Origin: Nephrocerus scutellatus
Taxonomy: Eukaryota; Arthropoda; Insecta; Diptera; Pipunculidae
Direction of reading: 5' to 3'
Assembly (NCBI GenBank): GCA_947095585.1
Contig: OX352764.1
Location: 72,187,536-72,251,535, forward strand
DNA length: 64,000 bases
The position numbers and the translations under genes were made by a program. The notes beneath the pieces were generated by a model. The model was given only the letters and a program-made list of their open reading frames with translations. It had not been told where the DNA came from and made no database searches. This document shows, one piece after another, positions 20,890 to 32,831 of this stretch (the first letter of the stretch is position 1; every line of letters starts with the position of its first letter).

Positions 20890-22522
20890 TGAACAGCAAC
20901 AAGTGCTGTGGACGCAGCAATCACAACAACAACAATAAGTGCAGCAGCAGGCTAATTTCCTAAACTTAAGCCCTAAAACATCATCAATTTCGTCATTTAC
21001 AATTATTCGATGGTAATAATAGCCTACTTTCATTTATAAATCCGGTAGAGAGGATCTTCAACATCTGCCCAACAGAAGCCGTTGCCAACTTTGATGTAAA
21101 CATCGTTATAAATGAAAAAATTCAAGGTGAAGCCAGTGGATGCATTCGAAGGCTACCTGGGAAGAAATAAAAACAACATTGAAGCAACACCACAAACCTA
21201 AAGGAAATAATGCTATGGTCTTCAACTCATCTTAGGGAACTTTTCGAATATTTTACAACAGCTAGTTTCGAGATAAATGAATTACATGAATTCAACGAAA
21301 ATAAACCAAGCATATATATGCCAAAATGTGTTGAAAGAGATCTCAAAGAGATCTTACTTGATAAAATCGACGAAAGCTTTCGTTTACATATAAACGAAAC
21401 AGATATTCTTAACGATTTATATATAAGTTACTCGAGGTGCAAGCTGCTCGATGATAGAAGAGCTATAGCATTTGATCATAGAAAGATTGTGGCGACACCA
21501 TTCGTCCCATCCTTAAGCAATGGGTTAATTGACATTGTTTGTAGGACGACACAACTTACGTTTGTTGTTCTTAATTCATCTTACATCCGAGCGTGTGTTA
21601 CGCACTTCATTAATTCGACAGCCGAATGTGGAATAACGAGTTGTCAATGTGACGAGTGGTTGTGAGGAAATGACTAATACCTTACTTCACTCGTTTAATT
21701 CAACTTCCGATAGACGGACGACTAAATTTTGTCTCCTACTTTAGTCCTCGTGTTAAACAGAAACTGAAATTGAGATTTTCGATATTCTTTGTTTGAATAT
21801 TTGATGATTGTTTGTATTTTTTTTATTAAAATAAAAGTTAACCTGAAAAATGAAACAACAGTAATATAAATTCCCATTTGGAAGTGCCTGTTTTTGGAAT
21901 CCCACTTGGGAATTGCTACATGATATCTATTGGTTCATATAATAATAATTTTCCCAGTTCTAAGAGAAACCATTTTTTTGGTTACAACCATCGATTCAAT
22001 TATGCTAACAATAACGTAAATTATACCAATCAAAATGAATATCATATGCAAGAAAAATCACAATTAAATTCTAATCCAAATTATAACAACACATCTGGTC
22101 AGACTATAAATACCAATTTTAAAAACAATAAAAACAAAACGTCTACTCAACAAAACATTTATAGAAATAATTCTGGTCAAAGTTTTATGCAGTCAAGAAA
22201 CATAGTAGATAGGCGTTAACATTCTCTTTATCTTAGGCGGAACAACGGTTCTGCACAACAACGTTAAAATTATGAATTTGAACCGATGGATATAGGGAAT
22301 CTTCAGGAACAAAACGCAAATTTCTACCCACCGCCTCGAAATCAAAATTACCCATAGCTACACTTACAATCACAGGATGTCTAATCGATACTGATTCTGT
22401 CACTAGTATCGCAAAACCAAATATATTTAGTACCACATTCGAAGAAAAATTAGAGCAACCCGTTTGTGGTTTAGAACACTTAACGGCTTAATAAAATTAC
22501 CACTAGAGTTCTTACGCCAATG
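20890..22522 (+). pseudogene. Gypsy A gag and protease N-terminus (errantivirus-like), broken
   Basis: Remnant of a Ty3/Gypsy gag read in shifting frames. A CAA/CAG-rich start (about 20930-20970) is followed by a capsid-like block reading INPVERIFNICPTEA and NEKIQGEASG (21040-21150), then an uncharacterised 151-codon open stretch (21210-21665). An Asn/Gln-rich C-terminal region follows (21878-22219), and the EPMDIGNLQEQN signature (about 22280) that ends many Gypsy gags. A protease start follows with CLIDTDSVTS, where the family has DTG. The frame then runs into the Copia-2 insertion at 22523. Several frameshifts and stops make it non-functional. No 5' LTR was identified. Confidence 0.7.
22518..22522. 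repeat. Copia-2 target-site duplication (CAATG), left
   Basis: CAATG precedes the 5' LTR and is repeated at 26994-26998 after the 3' LTR. Gypsy A protease sequence continues directly after the right copy. Confidence 0.85.
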
Positions 22523-22734
22523 TGTTGAATAATGTAAATATCGAACCGTCAATCTTTTTATTTAAGGTATGTTCGCTCCATGTACTTTAACACAAATCAA
22601 TGTCACACATGTTTTATACAAGACAATGAACAAACCTTTTTTGTTCTTCTGCTGCTTTTTCATATTCGACAAACATCTTGTGAAATCACATTTTTGTAAA
22701 TAATCATTAAAATAATAAACTTATATTTTCAAAA
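22523..22734 (+). repeat. Copia-2 5' LTR
   Basis: 212 bp starting TGTTGAATAATG and ending in TTTTCAAAA. An AATAAAC signal lies near its end. It matches 26782-26993 with three substitutions. Confidence 0.92.
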
Positions 22735-22751
22735 GGTTATGGGCCCAGATA
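22735..22751 (+). promoter_or_regulatory. Copia-2 primer-binding site
   Basis: GGTTATGGGCCCAGAT begins immediately after the 5' LTR, the same core as in Copia-1. It is consistent with priming by an internal initiator-tRNA-Met fragment. Confidence 0.78.
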
Positions 22752-22869
22752 TCGCATTGTTAGTGAATATCTGTATTTATAAAAATATTAAAATAGGCAT
22801 CAAAGTTTACTTTTACATTTTATATATTGAACAAACGCATTACGATTAGCGTTGTACCTAGCAGCAAAA

Positions 22870-25800
22870 ATGGCGGATAAAATAGATGTTATAATATCAA
22901 CAAGTTTGACGGTAAAAATTATCGTCAATGGAAGTTCCAAATTATGTGTGCATTGCGAGCAAAAGGTCTACAAGACATTGTAAACTGTGATGAAGTAAAG
23001 CCAGATAAAACAAAACTTCAGGAACACAAAAAATGGATTAAGGATGACGCGAACGCCATGTTCACCTTAACCTCCGCAATGGCTTTTGATCAAATTACGT
23101 TGGTGGAAAATTGCAAGTCGTCAAGTGAGATAATCATCAAGCTAGATTCCATTTATGAACAAAAGTCGGAAATGAACAAAATGATAGTGCATGAGCGGTT
23201 CCATCAATATAAAATGATCTCAAGTGACACCATCTCCCAGCACATCGCAAAGGTAGAAAATTTGGCACAACATATTAAAGAAACAGGAGAAGAAGTCAGT
23301 GATGTAGCGATTATCACAAAAATACTCGGAAAGTTGCCTCAAAAATACAGAAATCTAAGACAAGCCTGGATATCGATGGATGAAGCAAAGCAAACGATTG
23401 CTAATCTTAGAGCACGTCTTTTGGACGAAGAAGCCAGTCTAATATCATATGAAGAATCAGACTCGGCATTGCTAGTAACCAATGCAGGATGCAGCAGTTC
23501 ATCAATTCAACGAAATTCAATCGAAAGAAAAAGTAATCGACCTCGAGTAACATGCTATAATTGTCAAAAGAAGGGGCATTTTGCCAGTCAATGTCGGGCA
23601 CCAAAGAAAAATCGAGGAGAAAAGAACCATGCTGATTCAAAAGAAAATAAACATTCACAATCAAATGACACAGCTTTTTCGATAGTTGAAAACAGCTTGT
23701 TATTAACATCCACAATTGACGACGATTATTGGATAATGGATAGCGGCGCATCCGCGCATATAACACATAAACGTGAATATTTTTCTATTTTCGAAACAAT
23801 GGACGATCATGCTTCAGTAAAACTTGGAAATAATCAAGGTCTAGTTGTCAAAGGAAAAGGTACTGTAAAAATTCAAAAACTTATTGGAGAAAATTGGCAC
23901 CAATCAACAATAACAAATGTGTTATGCGTACCGGATCTCAAGAAAAATGTATTTTCCGAAGGTGTAATAACGGCGAAAGGCATGAAGATTATCAAAGAAG
24001 ATAACCATGCTGAAGTTTACGAAAACAACAAAATAGTATCCTGTGCGATTCGAGAATCAAACAATACATACCGATTGTTATTTCGAACAATCACTGTATC
24101 AGAAGCGAATGCAACTACCAGTGTGGACATAAAAATTTGGCACGAGAGACTTGGGCATATTAACAAGCAAGCATTAAAAGAAATGGTAACCAAGGGAGAC
24201 ATTAAGAATGTCAGTATCGATAATATCAACAAATTCTTCTGGGAAGCATGTATATATGGAAAAGGTCACAAGTTACCATTTAAAACAGTAGTAAACAGAA
24301 AAACTCAACCAGGCGAGTTTATACACAGTGACATATGTGGTCCTATGTCTCAACCATCAGTCAGTGGAATGAGATATTTCATTCTCTTCAAAGATGACAG
24401 TTCCGGTTATCGTATCGTTTCATTCATTAAACATAAATCAGATGCTTTCGACTCTTTCAAAAATTTTGTCAATCACTCACGTAACAAGTTCGGGTCGCCA
24501 CCAAAAGTCTTACACGTTGATAACGGAACCGAATACTGTAACAACATTTTTAAGGAGTATCTTTCGAAAAATGGAATATCATTGGAAACAACAGCTCCCT
24601 ATACACCCGAACAAAATGGGAGAGCGGAACGAGACATGAGAACAATCGTGGAGAGTGCACGATCGATGATATATGCAAAGGATGTTCCAATTAAAAAAAA
24701 ATTTTTTTTGGATGTAAGGCGTACATGCATATTCCAAAAGAGCTTCGTACAAAACTGGATCCAAAGTGCAAGAAACTAATGTTCGTTGGCTACGAAGGAA
24801 ATTCTACGAATTATCGCTTATACGATGAAGAATCTGGAAAAATAAAAGTTTCCCGCAATGTTGTTTTCAACGAAAATGCAGCTGTTCGTTTTCCAAGAAG
24901 AAATACGGTTGAGATACAAATTATAGAAGACAACATTAATGATGGTTGTACTCAATCAAATCAACACGAAAACCAAACAGAAATTCATGAACCTTAAAAT
25001 AATAATAAAGAAAAAATTCAAGACATAGAAAACTATATAGAGAGACAAGAAGCAACAACACAGCAGTCAATAAATAGTCAAGTCAATGCTGACTACAACT
25101 TACGGAATCGCGACAAAATCAGAATGCCTGCACGATATGACTACGAAGCGAATTTTGCTGAAGCTGACATTCCTGAGACGTAGGAGGAAGCGATTTCATG
25201 TACAGAAGCGAAAAATTGGACGAAATCAATACAGGAAGAATTAGATGCACTCGAAAAGAACAACACATGGGAGATTGTTAAGTTACCACCCGGTGGAAGT
25301 ACTATTGGATCAAAATGGGTTTTCAAAATTAAAAGGAATCCGAATGGAGATGTTGTCCGTTACAAATCAAGACTTTGTGCAAAAGGGTATGCACAAAAAC
25401 AGAGCATCGACTACAATGAAACGTTTGCACCGACAACACGTTTTGACTCAATTAGGATTCTTCTCTCCGTTGCAGCACGAAACAATTTTGAGATTATGCA
25501 GTTCGACATAAAAACAGCATTCCTGTACGGCAAGTTGCAAGAAGACATTTATTTTACTCCACCAGAAGGGACGAACATCAGTTCAAACATGGTATGTAAA
25601 TAAAAAAAAATCTCTATACGGTTTAAAACAAGCTTCGCACTGTTGGAATACAACATTTCATATTTTTTTGAGCAAGTACGGGTTCGTACAAAGTAATGCT
25701 GATAATTGTGTCTATCGAGGACAATTCAACAATGTGAAAGAAAGTATTATTAATACTCTATGTTGATGATGGATTAGTCAAGGCTGAAACCAAAGAGGCA

Positions 25801-26718
25801 CTGAAAATAATACTTCATCATCTTCAAGCGACCTTCGAGGTTAAAATAAACGAACCGGATAATTTTGTTGGACTACAAATAGAACGAAATCGTGAAAAAC
25901 GTTCCATCTTTATTCATCAAACAAACTATATAAATCAAATTATAAAACGATTTAACCTTGAAACAGCAAATCCAATAAGCATTCCGGCTGATCCACATGT
26001 ACATCTAAATTCAATAGATAACAGTCAAGAATCTAAAGAAAAATCGTTACCGTATCGAGAAGCCGTCGGTTGTCTAATATTTGCTGCAATAGTCAGTCAA
26101 CCCGACATCTCCTTTGCAGTCGGAGTTGTCAGCAGATTCCTCTCAAATCATACGGATGCACATTGGAACGCAGTAAAAAGAATAATTAAATATTTAATTG
26201 GCACAAATAATCGAGGAATTGAATACAAACCTTCAATCAATCCTGAACAACTTATTGGATATTCAGACTCGGACTATGCAAATGACATCGATACACGAAG
26301 ATCAACATCCGGATATGTTTTCATGCTCAATGGTGGACCAATAACATGGAGCAGTCAACGACAACATTCAGTCGCACTATCAACGACCGAGGCTGAATAT
26401 ATGGCTGGATGTGCAGCCGTTAAAGAAGTGACTTGGTTGCGTCAATTGTTGAAAGACATCGGTGAAGAAGTGAAAGGTCCATCCATATTATTCATAGACA
26501 ATCAAAGTGCAATTCGATTGATTCATAATGCAGAGTTCCACAAGCGAACCAAACACATCGATATTCGATATCACTTCATCAGAGAAAAACTAAAACAAGG
26601 AGAAATTTATGTACAATACAAATGTACTAAAGATCAATTGGCCGATATCTTCACTAAACCATTACACTCGGATAGATTCAAAACTCTACGAGATTCTATT
26701 TCAACGATTAAAATTTAA
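22870..26718 (+). pseudogene. Copia-2 gag-pol
   Basis: Ty1/copia polyprotein. The ATG at 22870 is followed by a frameshift near 22890. A long frame then covers the gag (UBN2 type), a CYNCQKKGHFASQC knuckle (about 23550-23600), a protease DSGAS near 23740, the GAG-pre-integrase block WHERLGHIN, and the integrase core with SDICGP, HVDNGTEY and YTPEQNGRAER (24320-24630). About 50 codons of integrase C-terminus are missing at an A/T-rich junction (24690-24720). The frame shifts again near 24725-24997 and 25140, and RT is read from 25180 with KWVFKIKRNPNG and LYVDDGL (about 25755-25775). RNase H ends with the ADIFTKPL motif at 26640-26665 and a stop at 26716. It would have encoded a standard Copia polyprotein but is now inactive. 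Confidence 0.9.
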
Positions 26719-26781
26719 AAGATTCACAATGTATTCAATTAAAATATATTTTCTTATTGACGAGTTCTCATTTAGTGGGAG

Positions 26782-26993
26782 TGTTGAATAATGTAAATAT
26801 CGAACCGTCAATCTTTTTATTTAAGGTATGTTCGCTCCATGTACTTTAACACAAATCAATGTCACACTTGTTTTATACAAGACAATGAACAAACCTTTTT
26901 TGTTCTTCTGTTGCTTTTTCATGTTCGACAAACATCTTGTGAAATCACATTTTTGTAAATAATCATTAAAATAATAAACTTATATTTTCAAAA
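26782..26993 (+). repeat. Copia-2 3' LTR
   Basis: 212 bp, the partner of 22523-22734, preceded by a purine-rich AGTGGGAG tract and followed by CAATG. Confidence 0.92.
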
Positions 26994-26998
26994 CAATG

Positions 26999-27349
26999 CC
27001 TTGAGAATTTAATATCTCAGGAACCTTCTCCTGAAAGTTTACTAATTTCAAGAGTGACAAAAACGACGCCCTAATCGGTATGAATTTTCTAGTATCCCTT
27101 AACGCTAAGGTTGACTTGGAGAATAAATGCTTGATTGTAAACGAATTTTTTTTTTTAAAAACAACCAATACCCGTATATATCCAATGAAATTTATACTTT
27201 AGCATCTAGCAAACTTGAAGAAATCAATTTAGATCATTTAAAACCCGAAGAAAAACTTGCAGTACAAAAGTCCTGAGGCATATATACAGACATATATTTT
27301 ACAATGAAGGCGATTCTGTAACAGCAACTAATAATATATACATGAAAGC
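26999..27349 (+). pseudogene. Gypsy A protease C-terminus and RT linker
   Basis: Continues Gypsy A after Copia-2. The reading LIGMNFLVSLNAKVDLEN (27075-27125, with one frame change) is the C-terminal half of a Gypsy aspartic protease. The linker reads on to ATNNIYMK just before 27349, where Gypsy B inserts. The following block (TISSPIYSKIYKYP) appears on the other side of Gypsy B at 32275. Confidence 0.7.
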
Positions 27350-27533
27350 TGTTGTGGTAGATACCACTGAACACACACTGTACAATATCAGTGTGTTAGA
27401 CACATAGGGTTTGACATTCAAGCATTGTAGAATGGAACTCGTTATGAAAAGCATTGTAATCCGTATCTCAGTGAATAAATAAATATAATACTTAAAAACA
27501 TTCTAATTGTTTTATATATATATCACATAATAA
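27350..27533 (+). repeat. Gypsy B 5' LTR
   Basis: Begins TGTTGTGGTAGATACC, contains AATAAATAAATA and ends around ATCACATAATAA. It matches 32085-32268 and 36604-36787. Confidence 0.9.
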
Positions 27534-27687
27534 AACATGGTGTCAGAAGTGGGATCGATTGAATAAATATTTTCATCGAAAATACTATTTGAGTAAATTT
27601 TGTGAACGTAACGTGGTTTATCGTGTTTAACCTCAAAAGTGTAGGGTACATTCAGTTTATATAACATAAAATCATCATAAAATCATA

Positions 27688-29009
27688 ATGGACCAAGCAT
27701 TATTACAGTATTTACAGTCACAATCGAAAACAATCGAGCTTCTTAATATTAGATTGGAGGAAACAAAAAAAAGCTTAATGAAAATGTAGCAACTGGAAAT
27801 GTCGGAAATCCAGCGAATGTTCCTTGGCCAGCACCGTTGAATGTAGATACCGGTGACGTAAGGGAAAATTTGGAAATGTTCGAAAGTAATTGGAAAGATT
27901 ATTGCAATGCTACTGGTATGAATTTGTGGGAAAATTAAAAAAATTTACAAAAAACGAGCTTGATGCTATCGGCGATAGGTACCACAGCCAAAACAAGGTA
28001 CATGGATTTTGGTTTGACCGATGAAGATAAAGAATCCGAAGAAAAAGCTATAAAAAAAATTCGTGATTGTGTGGTAGCTAAATCCAACGTCATTTATGAC
28101 AGATACATGTTTAACACATGTAACCAATACATTGACGAATCCTTCGATTTTTATTTGATACGATTAAAGAAACTAGTAAAATTGTGTAATTATGGTAATG
28201 ATGATATTTCGAATGAACTGTTACGAGATCGAATAGTAGTGGGTATCAAAGATACACTTCTAAAGAAAAAATTAATGGAAATTCCCGACTTAACCTTAAC
28301 CAAAGCGATTGATGTTTGCAAAATTGCCGAAGTGACCCAAAATAGGTTATCAAATATGAAGGGTGATGAAGCGAACGTAGCCAACCCGGTAAACAAGATT
28401 ACGAATAAATCGGCGGAAAGTGTCAAACGAAAATGTAAGTTTTGCGCTACGTGGCATGTTTTTGAAAAAGGAACTTGCCCTGCTTTAGGCAAAACTTGTT
28501 CAATATGTAAAAAGAAAAATCATTTAGAAGTGGCATGTTTTAAGAATAATAATAGCACTAATAAACGGAAAACGAATAGAGTGAATGAGATTTGTAACAA
28601 CAACCGGAAGGACAGTGATGAAGATTTCAGTGAAGATGATAATGATAATCCAAGAAACTTATTGATTGCTAAAATTGACGGAAAATCAACGGTTTCTTCC
28701 AGGCTTAATGTAATTGCAACGTTGAAGTTGAAATTTGGAAATGTATGGAAACAGGTCGAGTGTATGTTGGATACCGGCTCGAATTCGTGTTTAGTGGGTT
28801 ATAGCATGTATAAAGCATTAATGGCCCAGAAAAATCCAGTAGTATCTAAATCAAAATATGAACTGATTGATTTCAACGGAAATTCAATCAAATCTATTGG
28901 AGAAGTTAAGATCCCGTGTGAAATTAATAATCAGCGGTATACTCTTTTATTTCAAGTTGTCAACAGAAATCATGGTCTATTGTTGTCATCAAACGCATGC
29001 TCTGCATAA
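27688..29009 (+). pseudogene. Gypsy B gag and protease
   Basis: The ATG at 27688 opens MDQALLQYLQSQ. One base appears missing in an A run near 27766, and a TAA lies near 27936. From 27960 the gag is open: RDRIVVGIKDTLLKKKL and a two-knuckle zinc region (CKFC, CPALGKTCSICKKKNH, about 28434-28545), then acidic linker and protease MLDTGSNSCLVG near 28765. It ends at TAA 29007-29009. The next pol frame lies in the same register, so this stop separates protease from RT by a single codon. Gag would package the RNA and the protease would cut the polyprotein. Confidence 0.82.
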
Positions 29010-31962
29010 AAATTAGTTAAATACAGTGACGAAGTTAAAAGTTATCCCAGGAATTTTAAACATAATCATCTGCAAGTTATTGAAACAGTTAGGAAAACTG
29101 ATGCCAGTTCTGAATTTGACAAAGTAGATGCTGACCGAATTATCGAGAAATATAATGATGTATTTGGAGACAGTTTTGGTCTCCTTCCAGGAGAAGTTGA
29201 GCTGGAGATAGACAAAGATATCAAACCAGTTATACAAAGAGCGCGTCGTATTCCAGTGATTTATAGGGATAAATTGAAAGTTGAACTCAAAAAATTAGTT
29301 CAAGATGGAATTATCGAAAAGATAACGAAACACACGGATTGGGTTAGTAATGTTTTGATTGTTAAAAAACCAAATTCATTTCGAATATGCTTAGATCCAA
29401 TTCCTCTCAATAAAGCTCTAAAGAGACCGAATTGTCAATTTACTACAGTTGATGAAATTTTGCCAGAACTGGGTAAGGCTCAGGTTTTCTCAACGTGTGA
29501 CGCAGCAAAGGGTTTCTGGCATAAAACTTACAAAATCCAGCAGTGAATTGACATGCTTTTGGACGCCATTTGGACGCTACGTCTGGAAACGCTTATCTTT
29601 TGGCATTTGCTCAGCGCCTGAAATTTTCCAGATGAAGATGTACGAAATGACACATGATCTTAAAGGTGTGGAGGTGTTAGCGGATGATCTTTTGATTTAC
29701 GGAAGCGGTGATAACAAAGAAGAGGCGCTTGTTGACCATAATAAAAATTTAGAAAGTTTAATGATTCGACTTCGACAGTATAATTGTAAATTAAATAAAT
29801 CAAAATTGAAGTTATGCCAGTCATCTGTAAAATTCTTTGGTCATATTCTAACAAATGAAGGCCTTAAAGCAGATACATCAAAAATCAGTGCTATTCAAAA
29901 TATGAAATCTCCGGAAAATAAAACCGATCTTCAACGATTTATGGGCATGGTCAATTATCTAGCTAGATACATAAAAGATTTAAGCACACATTGTACTCCA
30001 TTACGAAAACTGTTGTTGGAAGATACTCCTTGGATATGGACAAAAACTCAGGAGGATGAGTTCAAAAAATTAAAGTTACTAGTTGGGAATGTTAAAACCT
30101 TGAAGTATTTTGACAGTACTAAGCCAATTACAATAGAGTGCGATTCGAGTAGCTCTGGCTTGGGCGCGGCATTATTTCAACAAAACAATATTATCGCATA
30201 TGCTTCCAGAACGTTGACGGCTACAGAGCGCAATTATGCTCAGATAGAGAAAGAATTGCTCGCGATTGTGTTTGCATGCATCAGGTTCGACCAGATGATC
30301 GTTGGTCATATGTGTACTGTCAAAACTGATCACAAGCCTTTGATCAATATTTTTCAAAAGCCATTGCTTAAAGCACCAAAGCGACTTCAGTTGATGTTAA
30401 TGATCCTGCAACGTTATTCTTTAAATTTGGAGTTTATAGAAGGAAAAAACAATATTGTTGCAGATACGCTTTCAAGAATGCCAGTAGAAGATAATGACAA
30501 TAATAATGATATAATACCTCGTGAAAAAAAATGTATACATCTAATTGAGAATGTTAATCCAGCACAAGGGTTAAATATAACCGATGAAAGAATAGAGAAT
30601 ATAAGGCAGGTAACTCAAAATGACATATCTTTACAAAAACTTATTCAACTAATCACATACGGATGGCCGAATAATATTAGAAATGTTCCTGATGAAGTTC
30701 AACTTTATTATAAATTTAAAAATGACCTTTCAACACAAAACGGATTGATATTTATGGAGAATAGAATTTTAATTCCACGTGAATTAAGAAAGTTGATACG
30801 TACAAACGTACATGTGAGTCATAATGGTGTGGAGTCAACTCTTCGGCTCGCAAGGGAAAATGTTTTCTGGCCAGGTATGAATTCTGAGATTCGGGAGATG
30901 GTAACAAAATGTGATATTTGTGCAAAATATGCAAGTTCTCTAGCAAAACCGCCGATGCTGTCTCACGATATCGCAACTTACCCATTTCAATTCATATCGA
31001 TGGATGTATTTTTCACTCATTATAAAGGAAAACAAACAGCATTTTTAGTAACAGTATGTCACTACTCGGATTATATTGAGCTAGATATATTAAATGATAT
31101 GACTTCCAATTCAGTTGTTAACGCATGTAAACGCCATTTCAGCCGCTATGGAATACCTCAAAGAGTCTTAACAGATAATGGAACAAACTTTGTTAGTAAA
31201 GAGTTCGCGTATTTTGCCTCGCAGTGGAAATTTACCCATGTTGTTTCTTCACCACATTATCATCAAAGCAATGGTAAAGGTGAATCAGCTGTAAAAATAG
31301 CCAAACGCCTTATACAAAAAAGTGAAGAAAGTAGCGAAGATATCTGGTATTCTTTATTACATTGGCGTAATATTCCTAACAAAACCAATTCGAGCCCAGC
31401 TCAGAGAATGCTGTCAAGAAGAACGCGAACAGGAATACAGTCAATAACATCGAATTTTAAACCCGAAATTATTAAAAATGTTCCGGAGAAATTGGAAGAG
31501 AATCGACGTCGAGCCAAATACTATTATGACCAAAAAACGAAATCTCTTCCAGCATTGACTATTGGACAACCAGTATTTGTTCAATTAAATCCTGATAATA
31601 ATAAACTATGGACAAAAGGGACCATAGAAAATAAAATCACGGATAGATCATATGCGATCAATGTTGATGATTCATCTTATCGACGAGATTTGATTCATAT
31701 AAAGCCTCGTCTATCTGATGATGCCATTACTCAAAAGACGACAGCGGATATCTACAATGAAGAAACTAGCAGTACCAGCGATCTAAACACCGATGTTTTA
31801 AGACAGAATGTTGCATCACAGATTCCAGTATCGTCGCATACTCATGATGCATTTTTACCAACTGGTACTGAAATTAATTCAACTTCTACACCGGTGCCTA
31901 CTCGTCCAAGAAGAGTTAGTAGGATGCCCGAAAAGTTCAAGGATTATTCTATGGAAGGATAG
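29010..31962 (+). pseudogene. Gypsy B reverse transcriptase, RNase H and integrase
   Basis: RT starts in the gag register (LPGEVELEIDKDIKP, then GIIEKITKHTDWVSN). A frameshift at about 29525-29540 moves the rest into the frame that stays open to the stop at 31960. Visible motifs are LADDLLIYG near 29677 (LADD where most Gypsy RTs have YxDD), RNase H with ECDSSSSGLGAALF, TDHKPL and DTLSRM, integrase zinc HVSHN with CDICAKY (30810-30930), and the DDE residues in SMDVFF, TDNGTNF and GKGESAVK (about 30997, 31171, 31279). A typical Gypsy pol C-terminus follows. One stop and one frameshift inactivate an otherwise clean pol. Confidence 0.88.
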
Positions 31963-32084
31963 ATAGATAATTTTAGTTTTCATTTCTATTTTAATTTATT
32001 AAGTTTTGTTTTTTTTTGAATTGATTGCTTTGATTTATATAATTTTAGAATCTTAAGTATGTTTCTTTTAAAAGATAAGGAAGA

Positions 32085-32268
32085 TGTTGTGGTAGATACC
32101 ACTGAACACACACTGTACAATATCAGTGTGTTAGACACATAGGGTTTGACATTCAAGCATTGTAGAATGGAACTCGTTATGAAAAGCATTGTAATCCGTA
32201 TCTCAGTGAATAAATAAATATAATACTTAAAAACATTCTAATTGTTTTATATATATATCACATAATAA
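32085..32268 (+). repeat. Gypsy B 3' LTR (first copy)
   Basis: The partner of 27350-27533, with no difference seen over 184 bp. It is preceded by AAAAGATAAGGAAGA as a weak purine tract. Confidence 0.9.
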
Positions 32269-32795
32269 CATAACGACAATAAGCAGTCCGATTTATTCCA
32301 AAATTTACAAGTATCCGAAGATACATGAGGAAGAAATCGAACGACAAATTCGCAGTATGCTAGATCAGTTCCCAAAAAATCAAACACCTTAACTGGAAAA
32401 AATTGGCGTATAGTCATAGACTATCGAAAGTTGAACGAAGACACCATGATTGATAAATTCCCGATTCCAAATATTGACAGTAATCTTGACAAATTAGGCA
32501 CTCGGTGTTACGAGACATAGTTAATAAAATCTGTGTCGTCTATCTCGAGGATGTTTTCAGCACCTCATTTAATGAACATCTTAATAATTTAAAAGCTGTA
32601 TTCGACATATTGGAAGAAGCTGGCTTAAAAATCCAAGCTCGTAAATGCAATTTTTTAAAACAACAAATTGAATATCTTGGGCATAGTTTGACTTCTGATG
32701 ATGTCATTCCAACCCTACTTAATGGTAATGATTACCATGGATAACCAACAACTCAAAGACAAATGAAATTTTTCTGGTGTCACAGGATTTTACAA
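32269..32795 (+). pseudogene. Gypsy A RT fragment (first copy)
   Basis: Errantivirus-like RT. It reads [20 protein letters not shown] and RSMLDQ (32275-32370), then [20 protein letters not shown] (32402-32465). After an internal loss that removes the palm region before the catalytic box, it continues with VYLEDV, where the family has VYxDDV, then LEEAGLKIQARKCNFL and EYLGHSLT (32500-32705). Frameshifts separate the three blocks. The Asp to Glu change in the catalytic motif shows decay. Confidence 0.75.
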
Positions 32796-32831
32796 AAAAT
32801 AAAAACAACCTATAAAAATTAAAAATTTTCG

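Larger units (their letters stand above)
22523..26993 (+). mobile_element. Copia-2, complete LTR retrotransposon with broken coding region
   Basis: A 4,471-bp element with two 212-bp LTRs, a primer-binding site right after the 5' LTR, gag-pol, a purine-rich tract (about 26770-26781) and a CAATG target duplication. Three LTR differences were counted (about 1.4 percent), so it is fairly young. It inserted into the protease region of Gypsy A. Confidence 0.92.
27350..32268 (+). mobile_element. Gypsy B, Mag-like LTR retrotransposon
   Basis: A 4,919-bp element with two 184-bp LTRs in which I see no difference. It has a TGGTGTCAGAAGTGGGA primer-binding site (27538-27554), gag, protease, RT, RNase H and integrase in Gypsy order, with no env. 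It inserted into Gypsy A between protease and RT, because the Gypsy A reading continues on the far side. I could not find a clean target duplication. The Mag assignment rests on the two-knuckle gag, the HVSHNGVESTL integrase zinc region and the HYHQSNGKGE block. Confidence 0.88.
28313..32831 (+). repeat. 4,519-bp tandem duplication, first copy
   Basis: This block reappears at 32832-37350 with a constant offset of 4,519. It runs from inside Gypsy B gag through the 3' LTR, a Gypsy A RT fragment and the first bases of a repeat X copy. Substitutions were seen only at 29596, 30855, 31439 and 31713. Confidence 0.92.

Noticed and set aside
29007..29009. Programmed stop-codon readthrough between Gypsy B protease and RT
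   Set aside because: The same element also has an in-frame stop in gag and a frameshift in RT, so simple decay or sequence error is more likely. I kept it only as a weak option.
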